Origin: Vogesella mureinivorans
Lineage (GTDB): Bacteria > Pseudomonadota > Gammaproteobacteria > Burkholderiales > Chromobacteriaceae
Direction: 5' to 3'
Assembly: GCF_007644035.1 (NCBI RefSeq)
Contig: NZ_VMTV02000346.1
Span: forward strand, 1-64,000
DNA: 64,000 nucleotides
Shown: piece by piece, positions 28,080 through 36,768 of the stretch
Layout: each line of letters opens with the position of its first letter
How positions within the stretch are numbered: the first letter of the stretch is position 1
Translations under genes and position numbers: made by a program
Notes under the pieces: model-generated
The model's database searches: none
Told to the model about the DNA's origin: nothing
Seen by the model: the letters and a program-made list of their open reading frames with translations, nothing else

Positions 28080-28340
28080 ATGCACACCATTTTGGTTATG
28101 GCTGGCGGGGTGGTTTTACTGCTATGCGGCCAACTACTCGCCCGTTTTACCGGCATCACCAGCCAGGCCCAGGCTGCCTTGTACTTTGTCCCGCTTTGGT
28201 TACTGATTGCAGCCAGCAATATGTGGGCGGGCGTGCAGGGTGCTGGCTATAGCGTGATGGAAGAACTGCCTATTTTCCTGCTGGTTTTTGCTGTGCCAGC
28301 CATACTGGCCTATGCGCTGTGGCGCCAGCTGCGTTACTAA
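28080..28340 (+). CDS. small membrane protein, unknown
   Basis: 86 residues with three predicted membrane helices (about 4-22, 33-50, 62-80). AAGGAGACATC directly before the ATG is a strong ribosome-binding site, which supports real translation. Residues such as MWAGVQGAGYSVMEELPIF between helices 2 and 3 are unlike any transporter motif I know. Probably in one transcript with the next gene (six bases away). Function not recognised. Confidence 0.7.
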   Translation: MHTILVMAGGVVLLLCGQLLARFTGITSQAQAALYFVPLWLLIAASNMWAGVQGAGYSVMEELPIFLLVFAVPAILAYALWRQLRY

Positions 28341-28346
28341 GCCGCC

Positions 28347-28628
28347 ATGCCGGATGAAACGCTACTGCAGCAGCTGATTTTTCCTGGCACATGGCTGCTA
28401 GGGCTGCTGCATGGCCTGCTACGTCATGCTGCTACACGGCTGCTACCTGCCTTTATCGGCAGCATGATGATGCTGCTTGTGTTATTGATTGCAGCTGGCA
28501 TAAGCCAGCAAGGTGATTGGGTAAGGTGGTTCGGGCTGGCATTGATCGTATTGCCTGTGGCCGTGCTGCTTTTCATGACAGGCCAAATCCTGGGTTTATG
28601 GCTTGGCCGAAAAATACGCAACTTGTAA
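28347..28628 (+). CDS. small membrane protein, unknown
   Basis: 93 residues, with hydrophobic segments at about 10-24, 35-52 and 62-84 and a short basic C-terminus (GRKIRNL). It begins six bases after the preceding small membrane gene and ends before a strong terminator, so the pair form a two-gene operon. No ribosome-binding site is obvious, so translation may be coupled. No family is recognised. Confidence 0.6.
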   Translation: MPDETLLQQLIFPGTWLLGLLHGLLRHAATRLLPAFIGSMMMLLVLLIAAGISQQGDWVRWFGLALIVLPVAVLLFMTGQILGLWLGRKIRNL

Positions 28629-28654
28629 CCATATCCACTGCCAACGCCCCAAAA

Positions 28655-28684
28655 CAAAAGCCCCGCTTACTGCGAGGGCTTTTG
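28655..28684. terminator. bidirectional terminator
   Basis: CAAAAGCCC and GGGCTTTTG close a hairpin with the inner pair CGC/GCG. The A- and T-runs are inside the stem, so it can work in both directions, for the small membrane genes on plus and the oxidoreductase on minus. Confidence 0.85.
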
Positions 28685-28768
28685 CTTTGGCGACCCCAGG
28701 TAGCCTGGCTTGTCGTGTAGAAATCGGTAAGCCGGTACCTATATCCCTGCCAATAAAACCGTGACGGA

Positions 28769-29698
28769 CTACAGCACGCGCGGCGGCATCAGCAATACCA
28801 TCTTGCCGCCTGCCTGCCCGCGCTCGCCCAGGCGGTGCGCTTCGGCAGCCTCGGCCATGGGCAGGGTACGCGCTACCTCTACCCGCAGCTGGCGCTGTAG
28901 CAGGCTGGCCAGTACGCTGCCACGCGGCCGGGTCATGACAAAACCGGCTTGCGCACCTGCCCGCTCGGCACGCCCGTGCTGTGGCGGCATGGTGGTAGCC
29001 AACAGCAAGCCACCTGTTTGCAAGGTGCGCCACGAGGCTTCTTGCACCGGGCCGCCGATGGTGTCCAGCACCACATCCATACCGCGTACTTGCTGGCCAA
29101 ATGAATCTACCTGGTAGTCCAGCACCTCGTCTGCCCCCAGCGCCTGTACACGCGCCACACTGTTAGTGCTGGCCATGGCCACCACATACGCGCCATGTTG
29201 CTTGGCTAGCTGCACAGCCACCCCGCCCAGCGCGCCCGCAGCGCCGTGTATCAGCACACGGCTGCCCGGTTTGATCTGGGCCATATCCACCAGTGCCGTC
29301 CAGGCAGCCTGCCCAGGGGTGGGCAGTGCCGCGGCATCGACAAACGATACCTCCGGCGGAATCAGCGCTGCCTGCTGTGCGGGTACCACCACGTATTCGG
29401 CATAGGTGCCATGCTGGCCCAGATCGGCGTAAAAGCACACGCGGTCTTCCAGCGCAAAACCCTGCACCTCGCCACCCAGCGCTATCACGATACCTGCAGC
29501 ATCCAGCCCCGGCGTAAAAGGCAAGGACAGGTCCCGCGTACCGGCCATGGCGCCAGAGCGCAGCTTCCAGTCCAGCGGGTTGATACCGGCCGCCACCACG
29601 CGCACCAGCAGGTCGCCAGGGCCGCAGTCCGGGATGGGTACCTCGTCCAGCTGCATGACGTCGGGGCCACCGTACGTAAAGAATCGAATCGCTTTCAC
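28769..29698 (-). CDS. zinc-free MDR oxidoreductase (quinone reductase-like)
   Basis: NADP-dependent alcohol dehydrogenase-like protein of the zinc-free quinone oxidoreductase group, 309 residues. The substrate domain starts KAIRFFTYGGPDVMQLDEV and has AAGINPLDWKLRSG. The Rossmann part is GSRVLIHGAAGALGGVAVQLAK. No zinc-ligand cysteine cluster is present. GTG at 29698 was chosen because GGGAGGTGAT lies directly in front. A LysR regulator is transcribed from the other side of the 91-base gap and probably controls it. Substrate unknown; reactive enones or quinones are likely. Confidence 0.87.
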   Translation of the reverse strand: MKAIRFFTYGGPDVMQLDEVPIPDCGPGDLLVRVVAAGINPLDWKLRSGAMAGTRDLSLPFTPGLDAAGIVIALGGEVQGFALEDRVCFYADLGQHGTYAEYVVVPAQQAALIPPEVSFVDAAALPTPGQAAWTALVDMAQIKPGSRVLIHGAAGALGGVAVQLAKQHGAYVVAMASTNSVARVQALGADEVLDYQVDSFGQQVRGMDVVLDTIGGPVQEASWRTLQTGGLLLATTMPPQHGRAERAGAQAGFVMTRPRGSVLASLLQRQLRVEVARTLPMAEAAEAHRLGERGQAGGKMVLLMPPRVL

Positions 29699-29789
29699 AT
29701 CACCTCCCGCAGTGATCAGCAACGAATGGCCAGTGTGCGCGAAAGCGATTCTTGCATTTAAAGAACAAAGTCAGATAAATTATCCATAT

Positions 29790-30692
29790 ATGAAAGAAAA
29801 GAGACAGTTTCACCACACCCCTTCGCTGGACGACATGGCCTTGTTTGTGGAGGTGGTGCGCACCGGCAGCTTTCACCGCGCCGCCCAGCTACTGGACATG
29901 CCCGGTGCCACGCTGTCACGCCGTATTGCGGCGATGGAGAAACGCCTGGGTGTGCGCTTGCTGGAGCGCACCACACGCCGGGTGGCGCTCAGCGAGCGTG
30001 CGCGGCCGTTTTTCGAGCGCTGTGCCGTGCTGGTAGATGAAGCAAGACAGGCCGAATCGCTGCTGCAAAGCCAGCAGGCCATGGCGGCGGGCACACTGCA
30101 GGTGTGTATGTCGGCCGATATCGCCGTGCTGTGGGTAGGGCCGCTACTGGCCGAGTTCACCCGCCTGCACCCCGATATCACACTGGATCTGGACCTGAGC
30201 GGCGTGGTGGACGAACACGCCGATACCCAGCCAGACCTGATCATCCGCCAGGGCAGCAGCCGCCCGGCGGGCCGCCCGGTATGGCCGCTGGCCACGCTGA
30301 CACAGGGCCTGTTTGCCGCGCCGGCCTATCTGGCACGGCATATGGCCCCGCTTACCCCGGCAGAGCTGGCCGTGCACGACTGCCTGCACAGCCGTGGCCA
30401 GGTGCAGTGGGCGCTGCGCCAGGCGGGCAAGCCACAGCAGCCCATGATCAGCGGGCGGCTAGGCCTGAATGATCTGGGCCTGATGCGCACGCTGGCCGAG
30501 CATGGCGCGGGCATTGCCATGCTACCCAAGCTACTAACACAAGAGGCGGTGCGCAGCGGCCGCCTGGTGGCGGTACTGGCCGACTGGGAATGCCCGGCGC
30601 TGACGCTGGTGGCACTGGCGGCCAACGATACGCTCACGCCGCAGGCCATGGCGCTGCGCGATTTTCTGGCCAGCCGGCTAGCGCTGGACTAG
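29790..30692 (+). CDS. LysR-family transcriptional regulator
   Basis: 300 residues. N-terminal winged helix-turn-helix with LDDMALFVEVVRTGSFHRAA and ATLSRRIAAMEKRLGVRLLERTTRR, then an effector domain that contains PDLIIRQGSS and the EHGAGIAMLPKLL segment. It belongs to the CrgA/DmlR-like group. Divergent from the oxidoreductase gene, the classical LysR layout, so that gene is the expected target; the AT-rich gap (29699-29789) would hold the operator. A dispersed 9-mer copy lies at 30618. Confidence 0.93.
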   Translation: MKEKRQFHHTPSLDDMALFVEVVRTGSFHRAAQLLDMPGATLSRRIAAMEKRLGVRLLERTTRRVALSERARPFFERCAVLVDEARQAESLLQSQQAMAAGTLQVCMSADIAVLWVGPLLAEFTRLHPDITLDLDLSGVVDEHADTQPDLIIRQGSSRPAGRPVWPLATLTQGLFAAPAYLARHMAPLTPAELAVHDCLHSRGQVQWALRQAGKPQQPMISGRLGLNDLGLMRTLAEHGAGIAMLPKLLTQEAVRSGRLVAVLADWECPALTLVALAANDTLTPQAMALRDFLASRLALD

Positions 30693-30766
30693 GGCCGGTC
30701 AACGCATACGGCGCATGCGGTACCAGGCCAAACTGCCGGCGCTGCACGCACAGCGCCCCAGGTACG

Positions 30767-31690
30767 CTACCCGGTACTGCCACGCAGCTTGCCCAGCGCC
30801 AGGCTAGCCGCCGCGGTGCGGGTTTCCACCGCCAGCTTGTCGAATACGTGTTCCAGGTGTTTGTTTACCGTGCGCGGGCTCATGCCCAGGATATCGGCGA
30901 TATCGCGGTTGGTCTTGCCCAGGCTCAGCCAGTGCAGCACCTCTGCTTCGCGCTGGGTTAGCCGGAACGCGCCCATCAGCGTCTGGATACTGGCTTCGTC
31001 GTTTTCCTCGCGCAGCACCACCAGCCATTCCTCATCGCCGGTCTGGTCATGAAAGCTGGCCAGTAGCCGCCGCCCGGCTTGCGCCAGCAATAGCGCCGGC
31101 TGCTCGGTACCGGCCAGCCTGGCGGCCTGGGCAGCCTGGGTCCAGGCCAGCAAGGCCGGCGGGGCCTGGTCGCTTGCGCCAAAATAATGCTCGATCAGCC
31201 GCCGTGCCAGCGCGGTTTGCCACACCAGGCGGCCACTGCGGGCGGCAATGGCTACTGTGGCCTGGCCGAAAGCGTCCAGCGCGCTGCTGGCCTGCGTCAT
31301 CTGGCGGGCGTTCTGGATATGCGCGGCAATGCGCGCCAGCACCTCGGGCGGGCGCAAGGGTTTGGTGACATAGTCGGCCCCGCCAGCGGCAAAGGCCGCC
31401 ACCACGTGTTCGCTTTCGGTCAGGCCGGTCATGAACACGATGGGGATGGCGCGGGTGGCAAAGGCGGCTTTCAGGCGGCGCGCCACCTCGAAGCCATCCA
31501 GCCCCGGCATCACCGCGTCCAGCAGGATGACATCGGGCAGCGACAGCCGGGCGCGCTGCAAGGCGGCGTCGCCGTCGGTGGCCACCAGTACGGTGTAGCC
31601 CGCCTCGTCCAGCGCGTCGTGCAGCAGGGCCAGGTTGTCCGGCTGGTCATCTACGATCAGCACCACGTGCTGCTGGTGTGGGGTAATCAT
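30767..31690 (-). CDS. LuxR/NarL-type response regulator
   Basis: 307 residues. The receiver domain shows acidic D14-D15, phosphoacceptor D58 in ILLDAVMPG, T in FMTGL and K in VTKPL. A middle region (about 130-230) of unclear fold links to a C-terminal LuxR helix-turn-helix (LTQREAEVLHWLSLGKTNRDIADILGMSPRTVNKHL, split in three helices). The long linker between receiver and output is unusual for NarL proteins, which are near 215 residues. The ATG overlaps the kinase stop by four bases, so the two proteins are made together and are a cognate pair. Confidence 0.92.
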   Translation of the reverse strand: MITPHQQHVVLIVDDQPDNLALLHDALDEAGYTVLVATDGDAALQRARLSLPDVILLDAVMPGLDGFEVARRLKAAFATRAIPIVFMTGLTESEHVVAAFAAGGADYVTKPLRPPEVLARIAAHIQNARQMTQASSALDAFGQATVAIAARSGRLVWQTALARRLIEHYFGASDQAPPALLAWTQAAQAARLAGTEQPALLLAQAGRRLLASFHDQTGDEEWLVVLREENDEASIQTLMGAFRLTQREAEVLHWLSLGKTNRDIADILGMSPRTVNKHLEHVFDKLAVETRTAAASLALGKLRGSTG

Positions 31691-34600
31691 GCTTTAGTCT
31701 CCGGCTGCAAACCGTGGTGCAGCAGCTCGCGCAAGGCTTCAAACTGGAACTGGCGCACGTGCTCGCCGGCAATACGGGCAAACTCGGCGTAGGCTGCATC
31801 CAGTGCGGCCAACCTGGCCAGCTCGCTGCGCAGCCCGCGTACATAGCCCAGCTCTACCGCCTCCAGCAGGCCGGCCAGCTCGGCAGCTGGCGGCAGCACC
31901 AGCGCCTGCAGCACCGGCGCAGGGTTGGCCGCTGCCATGGCAGGCTGACCAATCACCCACTCCAGCGCCAGCTTGTGGCCTATCCAGTCCAGCAGCTCTT
32001 CCACGCGTATCGGTTTGAGAATGAAATCTTCGCTGGCAATGCCGGCGTCGTTGTCCTGGCCTTTATCAAAGGCATTGGCAGAAATCACGGCCAGCTGCGC
32101 GGTACAGCCCGACTGGCGCAGGCGGCGCAGTGTTTCCCAGCCGTCTATCCCCGGCATGGCCAAGTCCATGAACACCAGATGCGGCTGAAAGCGCACCACC
32201 ATGGCCAGGCAGTCGTAACCGTTGGCCGCCTGGGCCACCTCGAAGCCCAGGCGCTCCAGCACACCGGCCAGCATTTCACGGTCGATGGCTTCGTTGTCTA
32301 CCAGCAGGATGCGCTGGCGCACACCCACATAGCCCACCCGGTTGCGGCGCGGCAGCTCGCGCTCGGCCAGCGCGGCGTGCACGTGCGGCAAAAACAGGCG
32401 CACGGTGAAGTGGCTGCCCTGCCCTGGCGTGCTGCGCACGGTCAGCTCGCCGCCCATCAGGTCGGTCAGCATCTTGCTGATGGTGAGCCCCAGGCCGGTG
32501 CCGCCCGCGCCGCTGCTACTGCCGCGCTCGAAGGGCTCGAAGATGCGCAGCAGCTCGCCTTCGGCAATGCCCGGCCCGGTATCGATCACCTCGAAGGTGG
32601 CCATCTCGCCACGGTACTGCAGGGCAAAACGCACGCTGCCGCGGCGGGTAAACTTGACCGCATTGCCCAGCAGGTTGATCAGGATCTGGCGCAGGCGCTT
32701 TTCGTCGGCGCGCACCACCTGCGGCAAGTGGGCGGCGGGGGCATAGTGAAAATCCAGCCCCTTATTACGCGCCTGCAGCTCGAACATGGCCACCAGCTGG
32801 CGCAGGAAGGCATCGAAATCCATGGCGCGGGTGGCCAGCTGCAGCTTGCCGCTTTCGATACGGGCAATATCCATGCTGCCCTCGATCACCGACAGCAGGT
32901 GGTCGCCGCTACGGCGTATTACTTCGATGGCCTGGCGGCGCGACGGCGGGATCTCGGCGTCGCCATCCAGAATCTGCGCGTAGCCGAGAATGCTGTTGAG
33001 CGGGGTACGCAGCTCGTGGCTGATGGCCGACACGTAGCGGCTCTTGGCCTGGTTGGCTTGCTCGGCCGCCTCGCGCGCACGCTTGAGCTGCTCGTCGGTG
33101 AGCCGGTGCGATTCGATTTCGGCAAGCAGGCGGGCGGTCTGGCGGTTCGATTCCAGCTGGGCCACCTCTCGGCTCTGGGCAGTCAGCACCATCCACCACG
33201 CTACCACGCCGCTGACCAGCAGCAGCACGGCAAACAGCCGCCAGAACAAGTGGGGCAGCCAGGCTTCGTAGCCGCCCTGCAGCGCCCCTTGCCATTCGAT
33301 GTAATACAGCAAGCCCAGCACCAGCAGCAGCACGCTGCCGATGCTGGTCATCAGCAGCAGATAATGGCCCAGCCCGTGCGCCAGATACGGCTGCAAAGCC
33401 CGCGGCAGCAGGTAACGTAACAGCGCGGCCCACTGTGCGGCCAACCTGGCCTGCGGCTTGCAGGCATCGCCACAGCGTACGTCCAGCGTGCAGCACAGCG
33501 AGCAGATCATGCCCTGATAGGCGGGGCACGGCGCCATGTCTTCCGCCTCGTAATCGCGCTCGCACACCACGCAGCGGTACTGGCTGGCACCGGCAGCCAT
33601 GGCGGGCCGTGCGCTGTAATAGCGCCCGCCCGTCAGCCAGGCAATCAGCGGGGCGCTACAAAACGCCACCGCCATGGCCACAAAAGGCGCCAGTGGCTGC
33701 CAGTGCTCGCCAAATACCCCCACGTGGGTGGCAATGGACAGCAAAGACGCCAGCGCCATGGCACCCACGCCTACCGGATTGATGTCGTACAGGTAGCTGC
33801 GCTTGAATTCGATACCCTTGGGGCTGAGCCCCAGCGGCTTGTTGACCACCAGGTCGGCCACCACAGCCATGATCCACGAGATGGCAATATTGGCATACAG
33901 CCCCAGCACCTGGCCCTGCGCGTGGAACACCTCCAGCTCCATCAGCAGCAGGGCAATAGCCAGGTTGAACACCACCCACACCACGCGGCCGGGGTGGCTG
34001 TGGGTGAGGCGCGAAAAGAAATTGGACCACGCCAGCGAGCCGGCGTAGGCATTGGTGACATTGATCTTCAGCTGCGACACCAGCACAAACAGCGTGGTGG
34101 CCGCGATAGCGAGCGGGGTGTTGTCAAACACATGCGCAAAGCCGATCAGGTACATCTGGTTGGGGTCTACCGCGCGCTCGGCCGCCACGCCATTACGCAG
34201 TGCCAGCCACGCCAGCAACGCCCCACCCAGCATTTTCAGCACCCCGGGCAGCACCCAGCCGGGGCCACCCACCATCACCGCCAGCAGCCACTGCCGGCGG
34301 TTGGCCGCCGTGCGCGGCGGCATGAAGCGTAGGTAGTCTGCCTGCTCGCCCATCTGGGTAATCAGCGCAATGCCCACCGTGAGCGCTGCACCAAACAGAT
34401 GCAGGTCAAATGCCTGCGGTGCATTGTTTGCACCAGCGTAGCGCCACAGCCCGGCCAGCGCCTGCGGCTCGTGCCACAGCACAAAAACATAAGGCAGCAC
34501 CAGCAAACACAGCCACAGCGGCTGCGTCCACACCTGTAGCCGGCTGATGGCGGTGACCCCGTGCATGACCAGCGGCAGCACCACCAGGGCGCAAATCAGG

Positions 34601-35085
34601 TAACCCCATTGCGGCGGTATGCCAAAGCCCAGTTCCAGTGCATAGGCCATGATGGCCGCTTCCAGCGCAAAGAAAATGAAGGTAAACGAGGCGTAGATCA
34701 GCGAGGTAATGGTAGAGCCGATATAACCAAAGCCGGCGCCACGGGTAAGCAGGTCCATATCCACGCCATAGCGGGCGGCGTACAGGCTGATAGGCAGGCC
34801 AGCCAGAAAAATAATGAAGCCGGTGGCCAGGATGGCCCAGAAGGCGTTCAGGAAACCGGCCTCCACCATCATGGTGGCGCCCACGGCCTCCAGCACCAGA
34901 AACGACGCGGCACCGCCCACGGCGGTATTGGCCACCCGCCACGCCGACCAGCGGCGAAAACGCTGCGGGGTAAAGCGCAGCGCGTAGTCTTCCAGCGTTT
35001 CGCTGGCCACCCAGCGGTTGTAGTCTCGCCGGACAGTCACCACGGCCTGTGGTAGTGCGGGTGGGGCGTCGGTATGCGTATCCAT
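31687..35085 (-). CDS. NCS1-type permease fused to hybrid histidine kinase
   Basis: 1132 residues in one chain. Residues about 20-490 are a multi-span transporter-like domain resembling NCS1 (purine/cytosine/hydantoin) permeases, beginning with DYNRWVASETLEDYALRFTP (20 residues). Residues about 504-540 are Cys-rich (CVVCERD ... CPAYQG ... CSLCC ... CGDAC), likely metal-binding. Two more membrane helices follow (about 575-633), a coiled coil, a HisKA domain with H690 in SHELRTPLN, an ATPase domain (NLLGNAVKF, DTGPGIAEG, GTGLGLTIS), a receiver with D974 in FMDLAMPG, and a tail of about 90 residues. It probably senses a nitrogen compound and signals to the adjacent LuxR-type regulator. Its targets are not shown; the urea operon 4 kb away is an obvious candidate. 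Confidence 0.9.
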   Translation of the reverse strand: MDTHTDAPPALPQAVVTVRRDYNRWVASETLEDYALRFTPQRFRRWSAWRVANTAVGGAASFLVLEAVGATMMVEAGFLNAFWAILATGFIIFLAGLPISLYAARYGVDMDLLTRGAGFGYIGSTITSLIYASFTFIFFALEAAIMAYALELGFGIPPQWGYLICALVVLPLVMHGVTAISRLQVWTQPLWLCLLVLPYVFVLWHEPQALAGLWRYAGANNAPQAFDLHLFGAALTVGIALITQMGEQADYLRFMPPRTAANRRQWLLAVMVGGPGWVLPGVLKMLGGALLAWLALRNGVAAERAVDPNQMYLIGFAHVFDNTPLAIAATTLFVLVSQLKINVTNAYAGSLAWSNFFSRLTHSHPGRVVWVVFNLAIALLLMELEVFHAQGQVLGLYANIAISWIMAVVADLVVNKPLGLSPKGIEFKRSYLYDINPVGVGAMALASLLSIATHVGVFGEHWQPLAPFVAMAVAFCSAPLIAWLTGGRYYSARPAMAAGASQYRCVVCERDYEAEDMAPCPAYQGMICSLCCTLDVRCGDACKPQARLAAQWAALLRYLLPRALQPYLAHGLGHYLLLMTSIGSVLLLVLGLLYYIEWQGALQGGYEAWLPHLFWRLFAVLLLVSGVVAWWMVLTAQSREVAQLESNRQTARLLAEIESHRLTDEQLKRAREAAEQANQAKSRYVSAISHELRTPLNSILGYAQILDGDAEIPPSRRQAIEVIRRSGDHLLSVIEGSMDIARIESGKLQLATRAMDFDAFLRQLVAMFELQARNKGLDFHYAPAAHLPQVVRADEKRLRQILINLLGNAVKFTRRGSVRFALQYRGEMATFEVIDTGPGIAEGELLRIFEPFERGSSSGAGGTGLGLTISKMLTDLMGGELTVRSTPGQGSHFTVRLFLPHVHAALAERELPRRNRVGYVGVRQRILLVDNEAIDREMLAGVLERLGFEVAQAANGYDCLAMVVRFQPHLVFMDLAMPGIDGWETLRRLRQSGCTAQLAVISANAFDKGQDNDAGIASEDFILKPIRVEELLDWIGHKLALEWVIGQPAMAAANPAPVLQALVLPPAAELAGLLEAVELGYVRGLRSELARLAALDAAYAEFARIAGEHVRQFQFEALRELLHHGLQPETKA

Positions 35086-35150
35086 GCCGCTTTACTGGCA
35101 AGAAGCAGGCCAAGCTGGCGCCACGGGCCGATCTTAAAGGTCTGGCAATA

Positions 35151-35180
35151 AAAAAGGCGCACCATTATTGGTGCGCCTTT
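35151..35180 (-). terminator. terminator after spoVR
   Basis: AAAGGCGCACC and GGTGCGCCTTT form an 11-base-pair stem with loop ATTATT; on the minus strand the stem is followed by further T (TTTTTATTG). It lies 40 bases beyond the spoVR stop and isolates the kinase gene from the stress module. Confidence 0.9.
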
Positions 35181-35220
35181 GCCAGCGGCCATGCTGCGGC
35201 CAACCCTGTGGCCGGTGTAC

Positions 35221-36732
35221 TCAGACCATCGCGGTTACATCCGGCTTGCAGCTGAACGTCTGGGTAATGCTGCCGTCGGCGTCCACACTTTCCAGCTTGA
35301 CGTCAAAGCCCCATAGCCGGCTCACGTGCTTCAGCACCTCTTGCGCGCTGCCGGCTTCCAGCGGCTTGCGGTTGTGCATGCTGTGGCGCAGCGTGAGGCT
35401 GCGGTCGCCGCGCAGGTTCACGTTCCACACCTGGATATTCGGCTCGCGCGAGCCCAGATTGTACTGCTCGGACAGCATCTGGCGGATGCGGCGGTAGCCG
35501 CGCTCGTCATGGATGGCGGCCACCTCCAGCTTGTCGTCGCGGTCGTCGTCGCGGATGGCAAACAGGCGGAAGTCGCGAATCAGCTTGGGCGACAGGTATT
35601 GCGAAATGAAGCTCTCGTCCTTGAAGTTCTTCATCGCAAACTCCAGCACCGGGCGCCACGGCGTGCCGGCAATATCGGGGAACCATTCGCGGTCTTCGGC
35701 GGTAGGCGCCTCGCAAATGCGCTTGATGTCCTGGTACATGGCAAAGCCCAGCGCATACGGGTTGATGCCGTTGTACCAGCGGGCCGTTACCGGCGGCTGG
35801 TACACCACATTGGTGTGGCTTTGCAGGAACTCCATCATGAAGCCGTCGGTGACCACGCCTTTTTCGTACAGGCGGTTCAGCAGCGTGTAGTGCCAAAAGG
35901 TAGCCCAGCCCTCGTTCATCACCTGGGTCTGGCGCTGCGGGTAGAAATACTGCGCCACCTTGCGCACGATGCGGATGATCTCGCGCTGCCACGGCTCCAG
36001 CAGCGGGGCCGATTTTTCGATGAAGTACAGCAGGTTTTCCTGCGGCTCGGCCGGAAAACGTGGCGCGGCCTTGGCGCTGTCGTCGCGCTCGCGGCGCGGA
36101 ATGGTGCGCCACAGGTCGTTTACCTGCGTTTGCAAATAGGCTTCGCGCTCGTGCAGGCGGGCTTGCTCTTCGGCCAGCGACAGTTTTTGCGGCCGTTTGT
36201 AGCGGTCTACACCGTAGTTCATCAGCGCGTGGCAGCTATCCAGCAGCTCTTCTACGGCGTCAATGCCGTAGCGCTCTTCGCAGCGGCTGATGTACTGGCG
36301 GGCAAACACCAGGTAGTCGATGATGGCGCTGGCGTCGGTCCAGGTGCGAAACAGGTAATTGCCCTTGAAGAAGCTGTTGTGGCCGTAGGCAGCGTGGGCA
36401 ATCACCAGCGCCTGCATCGTCATGGAGTTTTCTTCCATCAGGTAGGCGATGCACGGGTTGGCGTTGATCACGATTTCGTACGCCAGGCCCATCTGGCCAC
36501 GCTTGTAGCTTTTTTCGGTGCTGACGAAGTGCTTGCCGAAACTCCAGTGGTGGTAGTTCACCGGCATGCCCACCGACGAGTAGGCGTCCATCATCTGCTC
36601 GGCGGTAATCACCTCCAGCTGGTTGGGGTAGCAGTCCAGCTGGAACTCGTTTACGGCGATATCACGCAGGGCTTTGTCGTATTCGTCAATCAGGTCGAAG
36701 GTCCATTCGGACCCGGTGGAGATCGCTGTCAT
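35221..36732 (-). CDS. SpoVR family protein (YcgB-like)
   Basis: 503-residue cytoplasmic protein of the SpoVR/YcgB family. Conserved segments include YHHWSFGKHFVSTEKSYKRG (20 residues), AYEIVINANPCIAYLMEEN, HAAYGHNSFFKGNY and MNEGWATFWHYTLLNRLY, with several His residues that may bind a metal. The family is named after a Bacillus spore cortex gene, but in proteobacteria it always goes with yeaH and prkA and is stress or stationary-phase linked. It lies 36 bases after yeaH; the gap carries a dispersed 9-mer copy. Biochemical role is unknown. Confidence 0.95.
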   Translation of the reverse strand: MTAISTGSEWTFDLIDEYDKALRDIAVNEFQLDCYPNQLEVITAEQMMDAYSSVGMPVNYHHWSFGKHFVSTEKSYKRGQMGLAYEIVINANPCIAYLMEENSMTMQALVIAHAAYGHNSFFKGNYLFRTWTDASAIIDYLVFARQYISRCEERYGIDAVEELLDSCHALMNYGVDRYKRPQKLSLAEEQARLHEREAYLQTQVNDLWRTIPRRERDDSAKAAPRFPAEPQENLLYFIEKSAPLLEPWQREIIRIVRKVAQYFYPQRQTQVMNEGWATFWHYTLLNRLYEKGVVTDGFMMEFLQSHTNVVYQPPVTARWYNGINPYALGFAMYQDIKRICEAPTAEDREWFPDIAGTPWRPVLEFAMKNFKDESFISQYLSPKLIRDFRLFAIRDDDRDDKLEVAAIHDERGYRRIRQMLSEQYNLGSREPNIQVWNVNLRGDRSLTLRHSMHNRKPLEAGSAQEVLKHVSRLWGFDVKLESVDADGSITQTFSCKPDVTAMV

Positions 36733-36768
36733 GGTGCTGCCCTCCTGCTGCTGTGCCTGCGGCCAACC

